A stretch of 64,000 bases of DNA from Branchiostoma floridae (lineage: Eukaryota > Chordata > Leptocardii > Amphioxiformes > Branchiostomatidae). Under the pieces are notes generated by a model. The model searched no databases and had not been told where the DNA came from. It saw nothing but the letters and a program-made list of their open reading frames with translations. This document shows, one piece after another, positions 21,176 through 32,253 of the stretch (its first letter is position 1; each line of letters starts with the position of its first letter). The stretch is from contig NC_049990.1 in assembly GCF_000003815.2 (NCBI RefSeq), positions 4,341,803 through 4,405,802 on the forward strand. The letters are read 5' to 3'. Made by a program: the position numbers and the translations under genes.

Positions 21176-21680
21176 ATTACTGGGGAGGGAACCCAAAACA
21201 CGCCATGGCGTGCGTCCCTCCCCCTACCCACACTGCCTAACACCTTCTGGCCATGGGAGCTGACAGTAGGCAGGGTAGGGTACCCGTAACACACCACGGC
21301 GTGCGTCCCTCCCCCTCGTCACACTACCTAACACTTACTGGCCAGGGGAGACCCCAGGGGAGGGGCTATGTAACACATCACGGCGTGCGTCCCTCCCCCT
21401 ACCCACACTGCCTAACACCTTCTGGCCATGGGAGCTGACAGTAGGCAGGGCAGGGTACCCGTAACACACCACGGCGTGCGTCCCTCTCCCTCGTCACACT
21501 ACCTTACAGTTACTGGCCAGGGGAGACCCCAGGGGAGGGGCTATGTAACGTATCACGGCGTGCGTCCCTCCCCCTACCCACACTGCCTCTACTGGCCATG
21601 GGAGATCTAGATTACTGGGGAGGGAACATCCCACGGCGCCTCCCCCTCCTCACACTGCATAACACCTACTAGCTATGTGA
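20740..21680 (+). repeat. Minisatellite forming the receptor tail and its 3' UTR
   Basis: Units of about 75-95 bp with CACACCACGGCGTGCGTCCC, CTACCCACACTGCCTAACAC and CTACTGGCCATGGGAGATAC run from inside the coding region to about 21660, roughly eleven copies. The receptor stop TAG (21173) is within one copy, in GAGATCTAGATTACTGGGG. The same frame stays open for a further ~40 codons after it. GATCTAGATTACTGGGG recurs at 21605. Confidence 0.88.
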
Positions 21681-21689
21681 GGCGCCAGG

Positions 21690-22661
21690 GGCAATGACAG
21701 ACTACCAAAAAGTAAATTGACAAATCATAAACTCCCATACCATATACCATGCCAGATATTCAAATACACTGTTTTTGTCAATGAAAAAAGGCGCCACTGC
21801 GCATCATATGATCATGTAACCTTTTTCTGTAGGGCAATAGATATTGGTCTGTAATTAAGGAAGGTCCGGATTGTTGCTCACCCTTGTCAACAGCTTTACA
21901 TCGACAGCAACTTACATTCCAATACTGCAGCATACAGTGCACCTCTCTCTCTCTCTTTCCAAAATCATATCCAGTAGCTTGATTTACTGCTATTTGGCAT
22001 ATAGTATTACTATGTTAAACCTTCATCGACGTATCAGAGATGCATTTTGTCCACAAACAGCAGACCGATTTCAATACTTCCGACTTGAGAAATTCAGACA
22101 AGGGTGAACATGAGTAAACGTAGCTTATGCAAAACCATGTGTCCTTCGCATGAGGGATAACAAAGGCCTGCAAAGAGATATCATACTTAATTCCAACAAA
22201 CAAGTTTTGGGTATAGATCATGAAAGTAAATTATGAATAGGAGGATCTTACTTGCATAATTAATAAGACAAAGTCTAAAAGATGGAAGTGTGTGACGTGT
22301 TTGAGTTGATATTATTAGACATAAATTACGAAATTGTTTGCAAAGTTTTGGAAAGGTTTTTGGAAAGGTTTAGACACGTGCATTTGTAGCATGAGTTACA
22401 TGTACGCAAAATTGCATAATTGCCTCCAAGTACGACGTTATGTTTTCGTTGTGTGTCAGTGAATGTTTGTGATGATGTGTGTTCGTAGATATTTGAATGC
22501 AACTAAGTGAGAGGAAGATAGTGCGAAGGAGATTACAAAGGTAAATGGGACCAATGGAGGCCACTAATTCGGAGGGAGTACTTGTTCAATTATGTCAGTC
22601 TGTGGCAGTATTTGTTAGCTGTGTAATACATGTACGTTAGTACCTAATCAGGAACATTGTT
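21690..22661. other. Intergenic stretch between the receptor and the LINE
   Basis: AT-rich, with a CTCTCTCTCT run near 21942. No exon recognised. It ends in the left target-site duplication of the LINE. Confidence 0.4.
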
Positions 22662-22682
22662 AACAAAAGATTGGGAGATATT

Positions 22683-22697
22683 CAAGATGGCGGCGCG
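22683..22697 (+). promoter_or_regulatory. YY1-like site at the LINE 5' end
   Basis: TCAAGATGGCGGCGC begins about 10 bases into the element. It matches the YY1 consensus core AAGATGGCGGC. Mammalian L1 has a YY1 site at almost the same offset, where it sets the transcription start. Function here is inferred. Confidence 0.55.
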
Positions 22698-22832
22698 GGT
22701 GTAGGACCCATGTGTGTGAGCTCCGCAAACCTTCCGGAATTTTAAGCTAAAAGCAACAAATATTCTTTTGTATCAGCGTTCTAGCCATCGTCCTTGATTT
22801 TTCTGACTCTGTGCATGTGACAGTTGGTGAAA

Positions 22833-23594
22833 ATGGGCACACGGAAAAGGCGTGGGGCAACAACTAGACTCGAGTCAACAGGCGACTTTTCAGATAATGG
22901 CGACGATAAGGACCCACCCGACTTCGAATCGTTTGTCAGAGAGCAGTTCAGCAAACTGTTGGACGGCCAAAAGTCCTTACGTGCGGAGGTACGTGCTCTT
23001 GAGGAAAACCTGGAGAAAAATGTACAGATATTGGAGGATCGTTTGGGCAAAACTGAAGCAAAAACAAACGAGATACAGAAGAAACTGCGTGAAATCGACG
23101 AGGGCGCTAATCGAATCAACGAACGGGTGCAGTCAGCGACCGAGGGAATCGAAGAACTACAACGGAAATGCAATAAACTGGAACGTTTTTCGCGTAGAAA
23201 CAACATCAGGATCATCGGTAGAAAGGTGGAGAAGGGGGAGAACTGTCTAATCACCGTAAGGAAGATCCTGCACGAGAAATTCGGACGGACGGATATCAAA
23301 ATTGAGCGAGCCCACCCTGACGGCCCCCCCAACAAACATGGCGGGGACAAGACACCCCAGCACATTCTTTTCAAAGTGAACAGCTACCAGGACAAGATTC
23401 ACCTGATGAAAGCCTCGCGGGAGCAGCTCAAGAACGAGAACTATTACTTCACTGATGACTTGACAGCCGTTGACTTACAAGAAAAACGTAAGTGGAAAGA
23501 CAAAGTGAAACAAGCCTATGACAATGGAAAAAAGTATCGGTTTTTCAACGGTTTTTGGAGAGATACTCAAGGAAAAGCTGTGAGCTTTACTTAA
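22833..23594 (+). CDS. LINE ORF1 protein (coiled-coil RNA-binding)
   Basis: 253 residues from ATG 22833 (MGTRKRRGAT); the frame extends 9 bases further only through TTG and GTG. A basic N-terminus is followed by a long heptad-rich coiled coil (RAEVRALEENLEKNVQILED, then KTNEIQKKLREI). Next comes an RRM-like segment starting RRNNIRIIG and a C-terminal region with HILFKVNSYQDKIHLMKA and YYFTDDLT. This is the L1 ORF1p plan: trimeric coiled coil, RRM and C-terminal domain. Its role is to coat the element RNA. No stop or frameshift. Confidence 0.85.
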   Translation: MGTRKRRGATTRLESTGDFSDNGDDKDPPDFESFVREQFSKLLDGQKSLRAEVRALEENLEKNVQILEDRLGKTEAKTNEIQKKLREIDEGANRINERVQSATEGIEELQRKCNKLERFSRRNNIRIIGRKVEKGENCLITVRKILHEKFGRTDIKIERAHPDGPPNKHGGDKTPQHILFKVNSYQDKIHLMKASREQLKNENYYFTDDLTAVDLQEKRKWKDKVKQAYDNGKKYRFFNGFWRDTQGKAVSFT

Positions 23595-24491
23595 TGTCTC
23601 AGTAATGATTATTTCAGGATGAGATGAGAATGTCTGAATGCTATCTAGATAGCCTTGGCTCGATTCTCATAATTTAATTATTATTTGATATGTTATTGTA
23701 TTGTTATCGTCTGATTTTCCTTTAGTTACAGGGCTTGCCTTGATTATCTTCTGTTACCATTGATCCATATATTGACTCTATGACAATTTGATTTGAAGGT
23801 TTGCCCTGTGAAGTTTCATTATGTTATTCTTATGTTGTAGTGCCTGCTATTAATTCCTTTTGATGTTGTTACCAACTCCGAAGCGTGAGTAGTGAATGAA
23901 TGAATACCACAGTAACCTTGTCTCGATTTCCTAAGATGGCCAATTTTTTTTTTTTTTTTTTTTTTCTACTGTTGCGCTTTACTAGATATATAATTACAGG
24001 GCTTGACTTGTTTTTTTGTTATTGATCCACATACCAAAATTGATCCGTATATGACATTTTGATCTGAAAGGTTAGCCCTGTCTTGAAAATTCTCGGTTAA
24101 AATGTAAATGAATATATTAAAATGTAAAATAGGAGCCAATCATGCAAATTATGTTAACGGCCGACCGACGGATGGTCAGGGCGCCTGAAACCCTGTGTAT
24201 ATGTCTTTGTTTCATCATTTCTGGGAACCATCCTAGCACGTTATATGCTGTTAGATTTTGTTTAGTTTCTAAGGTGGTTGACACCCTACCTTTGTTTGTT
24301 AACTGTGTTTCCGTTATCTTGAGTTATATCTGTATGTGTGTTTATGTTCAATATCTGGCTTACTCATGTAACCCAGTGGATTTTTGTGCATGTTCGGATA
24401 CCACGGATCCTGAAATTGTTATATATATGTATGTCGTAATCAAGTACTCCCATAGTTACACATTACTTTTTATGAACGAAAAACCTCTGAC
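23595..24491 (+). other. Long inter-ORF spacer of the LINE
   Basis: About 900 bp separate ORF1 and ORF2, long for an L1-type element. It holds a run of 22 T (near 23944-23965). It also has an imperfect direct repeat: TTACAGGGCTTGCCTTGATT...GATTTGAAGGTTTGCCCTGT (about 23725-23810) resembles TTACAGGGCTTGACTTGTTT...GATCTGAAAGGTTAGCCCTG (about 23993-24080). Confidence 0.7.
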
Positions 24492-27400
24492 ATGAGTACT
24501 ACCATTGGTTCATATAACGTAAATGGCATTGCAAACCCACGTAAAAGACGTGAAGTGTTTAACTGGCTTAAAGAAAAAAATTATGACATAATTTGTTTAC
24601 AAGAAACCCATTCATCACCAGAACACGAAATGGCCTGGAAACAAGATTGGCATGGGGAAGTCTTTTTTAATCACGGAACAACAAACCAACGGGGAGTGTT
24701 GATTCTATGCAAGGAAAACTTAAAATTTACTATCAATAACTGTTCTAGAGATGATGATGGGCGACTGTTGATAATAGACATTTCTATAAATGACTTGAAT
24801 TTCTGTATTTGCAATTTGTACGCACCAAATAGGGACAACCCCGACTTTTTTGACAATATTGAAAAATTGATGTCTAACTATAATCATGGAAATTTTATAA
24901 TCGTTGGGGATTTCAATACAGTCCAGAACGCCAAATTAGATAGAGCCGGACGAAACCCAGCGGTCTATCACCCAAATGCACAGCAGAAAATTAATGATCT
25001 TATGTTTGCTTTAGAATTGGTTGATGTATGGCGATATAAACATCCTAATACAGTTAGATTCACATGGAGAAGGGGGAAACAAGCCAGCCGTTTGGATTAT
25101 TTTCTGGTTTCTTTTTCGCTTTTAGCAGATATTTCAAATGTTAGAATTTTGGACCGGCTCAAGTCCGATCACAAGATTATTTCACTAAATATACAAACCG
25201 TTAAACACCCACGTGGGAGGAATTATTGGAAATTCAACCAAACATTGCTGACAGATGTAAATTTTCAGCAGAAAACTGAAGAATTCATTGATGAGTTTTT
25301 TAGATTCAATATTGGTACGAGTGACCCGTTAACGGTATGGGATACTTTTAAGTGTTGTTTTAGAGGACACACAATCAGTTTTGCCTCCAAGAAACGAAAA
25401 GAATTTATCTCAAAAGAAAATGATATCAAAAAACATATCGAACAGTTAAACGAAAAATTAGATGAGACAGATGAGCCTTCACAAACTGTACTTGACGAAC
25501 TTAGCTCACTACAGAGTGAATTAGAGATACTATATGAACAGAAATCAGATCAGATGTTCTATAAACAGAGAGCTGATTGGATGGAATTTTCTGACAGGTG
25601 TACGAAACAATTTCTTGATCTTGGTCGACGAAATTCCTCTAAGAAAAATGTTATAAATTTGAAAACAACAGACGGAGAAAATATACAGGACCCTAAACGG
25701 GCTATAGAAGAAATCAAGTCATTTTACCATTCTCTTTATTCCTTTAGCGATCCCCCTAAAGACTTAGATGATGATAATTGTGAACCCTTTTTTCCAGGTG
25801 ACCTACATGTACATTTAGATACTGAACAGAAAAACTCCTGTGAGGGCCTTATTACAGAAAAAGAGCTATGGGAAGCCATAGATAGTTTTAAAGAAGGCAA
25901 AACTCCAGGAATCGACGGCATTCCAGTCGAGGTTTATAAGACTTTTTTTCGAAATTTAAAGAATCCAATGCTACATTTATTTAATCATGCATATGAAAGT
26001 GGGAACTTATCAGATTCACAGAAAGAAGGATTAATTACTTTATTATTGAAACAAGATTCGAATGGAGAATATAAAGATCCGACTGCTCTTAATAATTGGC
26101 GACCCTTATCATTGTTATGTTGCGACGTACGTATTTTGTCAAAAGTTATCTCACTTAGGATAAGAAAAGTTATTTCTAATTTGATACATAAAGATCAATG
26201 TGGTTTTTTGCAAAACAGATTTATAGGGGAAAACATATGTCAAATAACTGAAATAATACAACTCTATGAAAAAGAAAAATTGCCTGGTATGATCTTTATA
26301 GCTGATTTTGAAAAAGCATTCGATAAACTAAGGTGGGATTTTATGTTTAGGGCTTTGCGGTTTTTTGGATTTGGAGAATCATTTATACGCTGGGTTTCGG
26401 TACTCTATAAGGACATTACTAGCAAAGTAATAAATAATGGTTATATTTCAACTCCATTCAAGCTGTCTCGTGGAGTACGACAAGGGTGTCCCCTCTCACC
26501 GTATCTGTTTATTTTATGCGTTGAATTGCTTGCCGTGAAGATAAGATCCAATAACAATATAAAGGGAATTACATTGCACGAAACAGAAATTAAGGTATCC
26601 CAATTTGCAGACGATTCAAATTTTCCACTACAGCCAACTTTAACATCACTCCTAGCACTGACAAAAGACCTCAACAATTTTTCAGAAATTTCTGGTTTAG
26701 ATCCAAATTATAGTAAGTGTAAAATATTAAGAATAGGAACGCTAAGGAATACCCATTTCACTTTGCCATGTAACCTCCCAGTTCAATGGACAGATGGACC
26801 AGTTAAAATGCTTGGAGTTGGGATCACAGGTGACACAAACAAACTTACGAAAAACTATGAAGATCGATTAATTAAAATTGACAGAACCCTTCTGCCATGG
26901 AAAATGATTCCAATGTCCCTATACGGAAAGGTCACTCTCATTAATACCCTTGTTGTGTCGCAATTTACTCACTTATTTATGTCATTACCATCCCCAGAAA
27001 AATCATTTTTCCAAAGATATGAGCAGAAAGTTTTTAGATTTATTTGGAATGGTAAACCTGAAAAAATTAAACGTAAAGTTATTTACAATACATATGATAA
27101 GGGTGGTTTAGGATTGATACATCTACCCACATTCGATCGTACACGCAAAGCTTCTTGGGTTCCGAGAATGTTTTGTCAGCACAACTCAAATCGCAAGCCT
27201 CTTTTAGATACTTCTTCTGTGGTATTCAGCAGACATCTTTACCCATTTTTACAACTGTCTTTAGATGATATAACTTCTATGCGACCACTTTATACCATTA
27301 GTCCTTTCTTTAAAGACGTCTTAAAGGCGTGGTTGTCCCTACAATATAAGCCTCCTGAAACATACAAAGATATACAAAATCAAATTATTTGGTGCAACTC

Positions 27401-28286
27401 GAATATCCTTGTAGAAAGTAAACCTATAGCTTTAGAAACTCCAATGTCATGTGGGATGATTCATATCAATGATATACTAGACCTTGATGGCAAATTATTG
27501 TCATATGATGATGTTATTAAAAAATTCGGTAAAGTTATTGGCAGAATGGGTTACAATAGTATAGTCTCCGCAATTCCAAATGATTGGAAAAAGGAACTAC
27601 TTAAACATTCCCCAACCGTAGGTCCAATTATACCATCTGCAGCCCACTACATATGGCTAAAAACATGTCGAATTCATAAAAAGACATATTCGTTCTTCCT
27701 ACAGAAAAACAATATAGCAATGTCCCCTACGAATATTCAGTCTTATTGGGAAGATGAATTTAATGTACCTCTCCCATGGCATCACATTTTCAAGTTAATT
27801 TATAAAACAACGATTTCACCCAGATTAAGAATACTTCAATACAAAATAGTGCATAAAACGTTGGCAACAAGAAAAATGTTGCATCGGTGGAAAATTGCTG
27901 ATAGTCCATTGTGTGTTCACTGTAAACTTGAAGAAGAAACAATACGACATATTTTCTGGGAATGCCCCAGAGTTCATGAGTTGTGGACAAAAACACAAAA
28001 ATGGCTAGAATCAATTTTTCTCCAAAAGTATAATTTTGATGCGATGAATGTGATAATGGGAGAGTTTAGGTTAGACCATCCACCAATTTTAAACATGATA
28101 ATCCTACTTGCCAAAAACTTTATAATGCACAACAACCAGCAACATCTCTCTATGAAGCAATTTATGAATATGATAAAAACCCATGAACATATAGAATACA
28201 TCATTGCTGTAAGAAAACAAAAGCTGAATTATCATTTAAAAAAATGGGAGACACTTCGCTTAGCTCTGTTTCCTACTGTCCCTTGA
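24492..28286 (+). CDS. LINE ORF2: APE endonuclease and reverse transcriptase
   Basis: 1264 residues, no interruption. The N-terminal AP-endonuclease-like domain has YNVNG, LQETH, IVGDFNTV and KSDHKII. The reverse transcriptase follows with KTPGIDGIPVEVY, NWRPLSLL, DQCGFLQNR, ADFEKAFDKLRWDF, GVRQGCPLSPYLF and the catalytic QFADD (codons near 26603-26614). The C-terminus has a CCHC-type knuckle, CVHCKLEEETIRHIFWEC. All expected catalytic residues that I can check are present, so the protein could be active. It nicks target DNA and primes reverse transcription of the element RNA. Confidence 0.93.
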   Translation: MSTTIGSYNVNGIANPRKRREVFNWLKEKNYDIICLQETHSSPEHEMAWKQDWHGEVFFNHGTTNQRGVLILCKENLKFTINNCSRDDDGRLLIIDISINDLNFCICNLYAPNRDNPDFFDNIEKLMSNYNHGNFIIVGDFNTVQNAKLDRAGRNPAVYHPNAQQKINDLMFALELVDVWRYKHPNTVRFTWRRGKQASRLDYFLVSFSLLADISNVRILDRLKSDHKIISLNIQTVKHPRGRNYWKFNQTLLTDVNFQQKTEEFIDEFFRFNIGTSDPLTVWDTFKCCFRGHTISFASKKRKEFISKENDIKKHIEQLNEKLDETDEPSQTVLDELSSLQSELEILYEQKSDQMFYKQRADWMEFSDRCTKQFLDLGRRNSSKKNVINLKTTDGENIQDPKRAIEEIKSFYHSLYSFSDPPKDLDDDNCEPFFPGDLHVHLDTEQKNSCEGLITEKELWEAIDSFKEGKTPGIDGIPVEVYKTFFRNLKNPMLHLFNHAYESGNLSDSQKEGLITLLLKQDSNGEYKDPTALNNWRPLSLLCCDVRILSKVISLRIRKVISNLIHKDQCGFLQNRFIGENICQITEIIQLYEKEKLPGMIFIADFEKAFDKLRWDFMFRALRFFGFGESFIRWVSVLYKDITSKVINNGYISTPFKLSRGVRQGCPLSPYLFILCVELLAVKIRSNNNIKGITLHETEIKVSQFADDSNFPLQPTLTSLLALTKDLNNFSEISGLDPNYSKCKILRIGTLRNTHFTLPCNLPVQWTDGPVKMLGVGITGDTNKLTKNYEDRLIKIDRTLLPWKMIPMSLYGKVTLINTLVVSQFTHLFMSLPSPEKSFFQRYEQKVFRFIWNGKPEKIKRKVIYNTYDKGGLGLIHLPTFDRTRKASWVPRMFCQHNSNRKPLLDTSSVVFSRHLYPFLQLSLDDITSMRPLYTISPFFKDVLKAWLSLQYKPPETYKDIQNQIIWCNSNILVESKPIALETPMSCGMIHINDILDLDGKLLSYDDVIKKFGKVIGRMGYNSIVSAIPNDWKKELLKHSPTVGPIIPSAAHYIWLKTCRIHKKTYSFFLQKNNIAMSPTNIQSYWEDEFNVPLPWHHIFKLIYKTTISPRLRILQYKIVHKTLATRKMLHRWKIADSPLCVHCKLEEETIRHIFWECPRVHELWTKTQKWLESIFLQKYNFDAMNVIMGEFRLDHPPILNMIILLAKNFIMHNNQQHLSMKQFMNMIKTHEHIEYIIAVRKQKLNYHLKKWETLRLALFPTVP

Positions 28287-28631
28287 TTATTCATTTATTA
28301 TTGTAAACTTGTTTAATTCTGTTGTTTTCATTCATATGTTATCATGATTGTATTTTGTTACAAAAATTAATTTCCTTATGTCCAGCATATTATCTTGTGT
28401 TACAGTTTTGTTTACTTTTATCACCTTGTTCAGAATAATTTCTGTATATCGATCTGCGTATTTATTTGTAATTACTACTGGATTTGTATTCATAAGAATT
28501 AGTCCATTTACGTTCTTTCTACTTGCTTCTTCATCACAGGATCCGTGGTATTTCCTTTGTATGTATTCTTTGTTTGTCCTTATGCGAAAATAATAAAAAG
28601 ATAAATAAAAAAAAAAAAAAACAAAAGATTG

Positions 28632-29120
28632 AAAATAGAATTGGGCGGGGTAGGGCTTCAATAAGATGAAATATTGGATTGTGACTGCGCATGCAGATAC
28701 TCTGAATCGAATGCCACCTTGCACATTTTGAATCCACTATACCAATGTATGCTTCATGGAAAGCACATGTAGACAAATGTGCAGTTTGTTCCTTATAAAC
28801 AGATTATTTAGCTCTAGAAGATAGCTATAATTGTACGGTAGGGGCGGCAAAAAAGTCACTGATTATGTTTTGGTAATTTCTTGACATGATAAGTCAATTT
28901 AAGTTGTATGTGTATCAAACTCTCTTTAACTCCTATTCACAAGGGAGTACAAAATACGATGTCGTTGTGACATACGACATAAGCTGGAATTTGTTTACAA
29001 ATAGTCTTTGTTTCTGTCCTGAATTCTGTCCAAAACGTGTCTGCATCTACATCTCCTCATCACGGTTCATGAAAGGGGTGGGTTTTACGATCCTTAAAGC
29101 CTCCTTAATCCAAAGAGTGC
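28632..29120. other. Intergenic stretch
   Basis: Original target DNA right of the LINE. No gene recognised. Confidence 0.4.
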
Positions 29121-29144
29121 ATCTATTGAGTGTCAGCTGCATGT

Positions 29145-29925
29145 CCAAACAGTACGTAGATGATGTGTTGGACCCGTGGAGGATGAGACCACAACATGAA
29201 CTGCATTACCACCTTAAAACTATTGACACCACAGGCAACATCGAGTTCACCCATGAAGTAGAAAGGAGTGGTAAAATGGCATTTCTGGATACATTGACAA
29301 TAAACGGTATGACTGCTGGTATACAGGAAGGGAACGCACACAGAACGGTACTCCAACAGAAGTTGGGAGTCATCCGCACACTGATGGACACTTGCAAGAC
29401 AGTCGTCATGGAAGAAACAGTCAGCAGGAACGCCCTCACGATCACCCTCTATCACTACCCTGATCATAACTAGACAGTCAAAAACGTCAAACATCAAACG
29501 AACAGACACAAGAAAAAGAAAAACAAAACAGACAAGAAGAGAAATCATGAGGAATTGTCACCATACCTTACCTAAATGGCCGCAGAAATTGTGACTGGAG
29601 AGAATCTTCAAGAAGTACAACGTATCCTAAGCTATAGCTGTCAAGCCCAAACCGATCTGACAAGTCTATCTGCTGGTACACACCAAAGACATACTTGAAG
29701 ACTCGGTAACAACACTGAATGGATTTCGAATATTGAGGAGAGAGTCGGACAGCGTCAATTCGAAGGGAGCCGAAAAGGAAGACCCAAATCAGCATGGACA
29801 AATCACATCATGGGATGGGGCGCAGGTTATGGACAGATAAAGGGGACGATGGTGCACTCTTGGATTGAGTACGCTGTGTGGATCACAAAATCTACTTCAG
29901 CCATGATCCGTGATGAGAGGAGATA
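29145..29925 (+). pseudogene. Decayed Penelope-like retroelement fragment
   Basis: 29145-29470 encodes KQYVDDVLDPW...IEFTHEVERSGKMAFLDTL and, after a deletion, KLGVIRTLMDTC. These match the late reverse-transcriptase motifs of Penelope-like elements (YVDD, I.FT.E.E..GK..FLD, HK.GVI.TL). After frame breaks, 29865-29925 reads IEYAVWITKSTSAM then IRDERR, like the end of the GIY-YIG-side region. The frame is broken between the parts, so no protein is expected. Confidence 0.72.
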
Positions 29926-29929
29926 AAGA

Positions 29930-31450
29930 TTCAGTCACCGTGATTTGGGGCCGCGTTAGCTCACCATTGTTCAGTCTCTTATTATTGCTGCTTGACTATA
30001 TCCACATACAATTGTATACTTTTTACTGTCTGTAGCCTTGCAATTAGCCTAGGGGCATGAATTTGCAAATAAATCAATTCAATTAACGCATATGAGGCCA
30101 CATCTGTAGCACCCAAGCAACAGCCAAAACGTCACCTAATGTAAATACTGAGTATGGGCAGAAATAAGGACATTTCATGGTTATATAGTCATTTACCAAC
30201 ATATGAAATGGAATAGGGATTCACGATTTGTGATTAGCACACACAGTTATACTTACATGTAATATATCTAAAAATAAGCAATTTACGCAAGATAAATTTG
30301 AAACTTCGATTCTGGGGATTTTATTTACATTGATCACACATTATTCCGGACTTCCACTATTTCCAATATGACCTGCATAATAACGGAAATTCGAACTAAT
30401 TTGTAGTTTGCACAAATCTCAACATGCTTAAAGCATGGATATAGCTTTGTATATACTCTAAAGTGTCAAATACATTAAACTGTAGCGGGTTTGTGACGTG
30501 GAGATTTGGTATGCATCAAATTTTCATGCTGGTCTGCTGAATATCGAAACTACTGGCAACAGATGGGTTGCAAAAATCTACATTGGAAAGATTAGAAAAG
30601 TTTCATCTGGGATTTTTGTTCCCTGTGTACTGCACATTGAGAAAGATACACCGTGACATAGCGTTACAAGTTTAAGAGGACTGACCAACTGATGACGAAA
30701 AATGAAGTCACAGTACTAGTATCATATTTACTCAGTTGTGTATGAGGATTGATGTAATAAAGTAATTTTGTGTTGTGTATAAACCTCACGGTGTAGGTCT
30801 GACTTTTTGGAGTATTTCGTGATTCATGTAGTTGTACAAGAATGCGGGTCGAAGGGGGGAGGGCGTTATCCTGACCTTGATTATGGCCTCAGTTGCAAAG
30901 GAAAATATGTCTAAATTTGGAAACTTGCTATCTTGCAGGTGAAAATCTCAACAGATTACAAATAACAACATTTTGACTGTCTATTGTCATATTGTAGGTC
31001 TGACTTCCCTGGCCAATTTCCCGAGAGCCTGCTATGGAGGCTACCGATTTCCCTGCAATCTAAATCGTTTTAGCAAATTGGATTTGTGTCATCATTGACT
31101 TCATAGATCTTCATAATTGGACTAATTTCATGCCAAACGTAACAGCGTCTCCGAGAAGACGTTAAACAATTAAAAGCGGTAACAGATTCGTTTTTGTTTA
31201 TCTATGAAATTCATTTGGTTCTCTGTCAAAGCACTCGGTCGCAGCGACTGGTCCCCGCTCTAGTGGAATGGGGGTATGATAAGATTGATTAAAGCATTAA
31301 ATATAAGCTTTTAAATATACTGAATACCCGATCTTTGTGAAATGTTCCACTGAGTTAGGTTCTATTCGTAATATACCTGACTTTGGAAAAAAGAAAGGAA
31401 CACACTTTGATTTAGTTAAAGTAATTAACCACTGATTAAAGAAGTTCAGT
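29930..31450. other. Long non-coding stretch
   Basis: AT-rich sequence with no exon I can support on either strand. Confidence 0.4.
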
Positions 31451-31456
31451 GGGACA

Positions 31457-31634
31457 TGCACTCTCCAAGCAGAGTTTAGGTTCCGGCTATTTCTTAAAAA
31501 CCTTTTTATGCATTTCTATCGGGTGTTCAATATTTCCTCGTGGCCTAGGCCGCTAGACCAAGCGATACGAAATAGAAAGCTCGATAAAAACGTCAAAAAA
31601 CAGCCGAAGCCTAACCTATGCTTGCAGAGTAGTA
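31457..31634. mobile_element. MITE-like element with long inverted termini
   Basis: CTCTCCAAGCAGAGTTTAGG, TTCCGGCTATTT and TTTTTATGCATTTCTAT on the left pair with AAACAGCCGAAGCCTAACC, TATGCTTGCAGAG and ATAGAAAGCTCGATAAAAA on the right. The arms are about 55 bp with several mismatches, around a short centre with GGCCTAGGCC. Confidence 0.6.
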
Positions 31635-31814
31635 TTACAGTAGACCTAACATTACTACTCGGCATTCCATGAGTTTAGAATAAAGAGTTGGGGTATAAAA
31701 GGGAATTACACAAAACTTCTAATGGTATACAGTACATTGGAATTGATAAAGAAACAACGAATGTAATGGACCAAAGTTAAGTTTCCGAACTTCCCGTGTC
31801 AAGACCCTGTCAAG

Positions 31815-32253
31815 TAGGGCTGGGTACCGGTACAGAAAATTCAGGTCCAGGTCCGGTTCAGGTCCAGAGGATTAGGTCGACGTCCAGGTTCGGACCTGAA
31901 CCTGGACCTGATGCAGTATGACTGATACCAATGGTCCATTTCACCACAAAGAAATCTGTTTGGTGGAGTATTAGACTTACACTGGCGTTTTAAAATCATA
32001 CAACGCTAACTGCACCTGTACGATTGGCTGTAAAACTTGGTAGAAATTACTATAAACTCTTCTCTACTTCACTCTTGTTATTTTCTTCCACCTGCAAGCG
32101 CCAAAACGTGTGAATGTCTGATAAAATAATCTGTTAATTTTCTAATTGGTCCAACATCCGGTCCACCTAATTTTTTCAGGTCCGGTTTTTCTGGACCGGT
32201 CCAATGAGGAAAACCGGTTTTGTACCGGTTCGCTGTACCGATACCCAGCCCTA
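31815..32253. mobile_element. Non-autonomous hAT-like MITE, copy B
   Basis: The left end TAGGGCTGGGTACCGGTACA and the right end TGTACCGATACCCAGCCCTA are inverted repeats with one mismatch. The interior shares GGTCCAGGTCCGG blocks, CTCTACTTCACTCTTGTTAT and CAACATCCGGTCCACC with copy A at 5309-5714 in reverse orientation. I do not see a matching 8-bp target duplication. Confidence 0.75.

Larger units (their letters stand above)
22674..28619 (+). mobile_element. Full-length L1/Tx1-type LINE with target-site duplication
   Basis: The left flank AACAAAAGATTG (22662-22673) is repeated exactly at 28620-28631 after a poly-A tail, giving a 12-bp target-site duplication. The element starts GGAGATATTCAAGATGGCGG, carries two uninterrupted ORFs and ends AATAAAAAGATAAAT plus about 14 A. 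Length is about 5.95 kb. Clade assignment to L1/Tx1 rests on an L1-like coiled-coil ORF1 and an APE-type endonuclease at the ORF2 N-terminus. Confidence 0.93.

Noticed and set aside
20958-21610. Alternative-frame ORFs with HHGVRPSPYPHCL repeats
   Set aside because: They are shifted readings of the minisatellite that codes the LRR receptor tail.
22824-22832. LINE ORF1 start at 22824
   Set aside because: Those codons are TTG, GTG and AAA; the first ATG is 22833.
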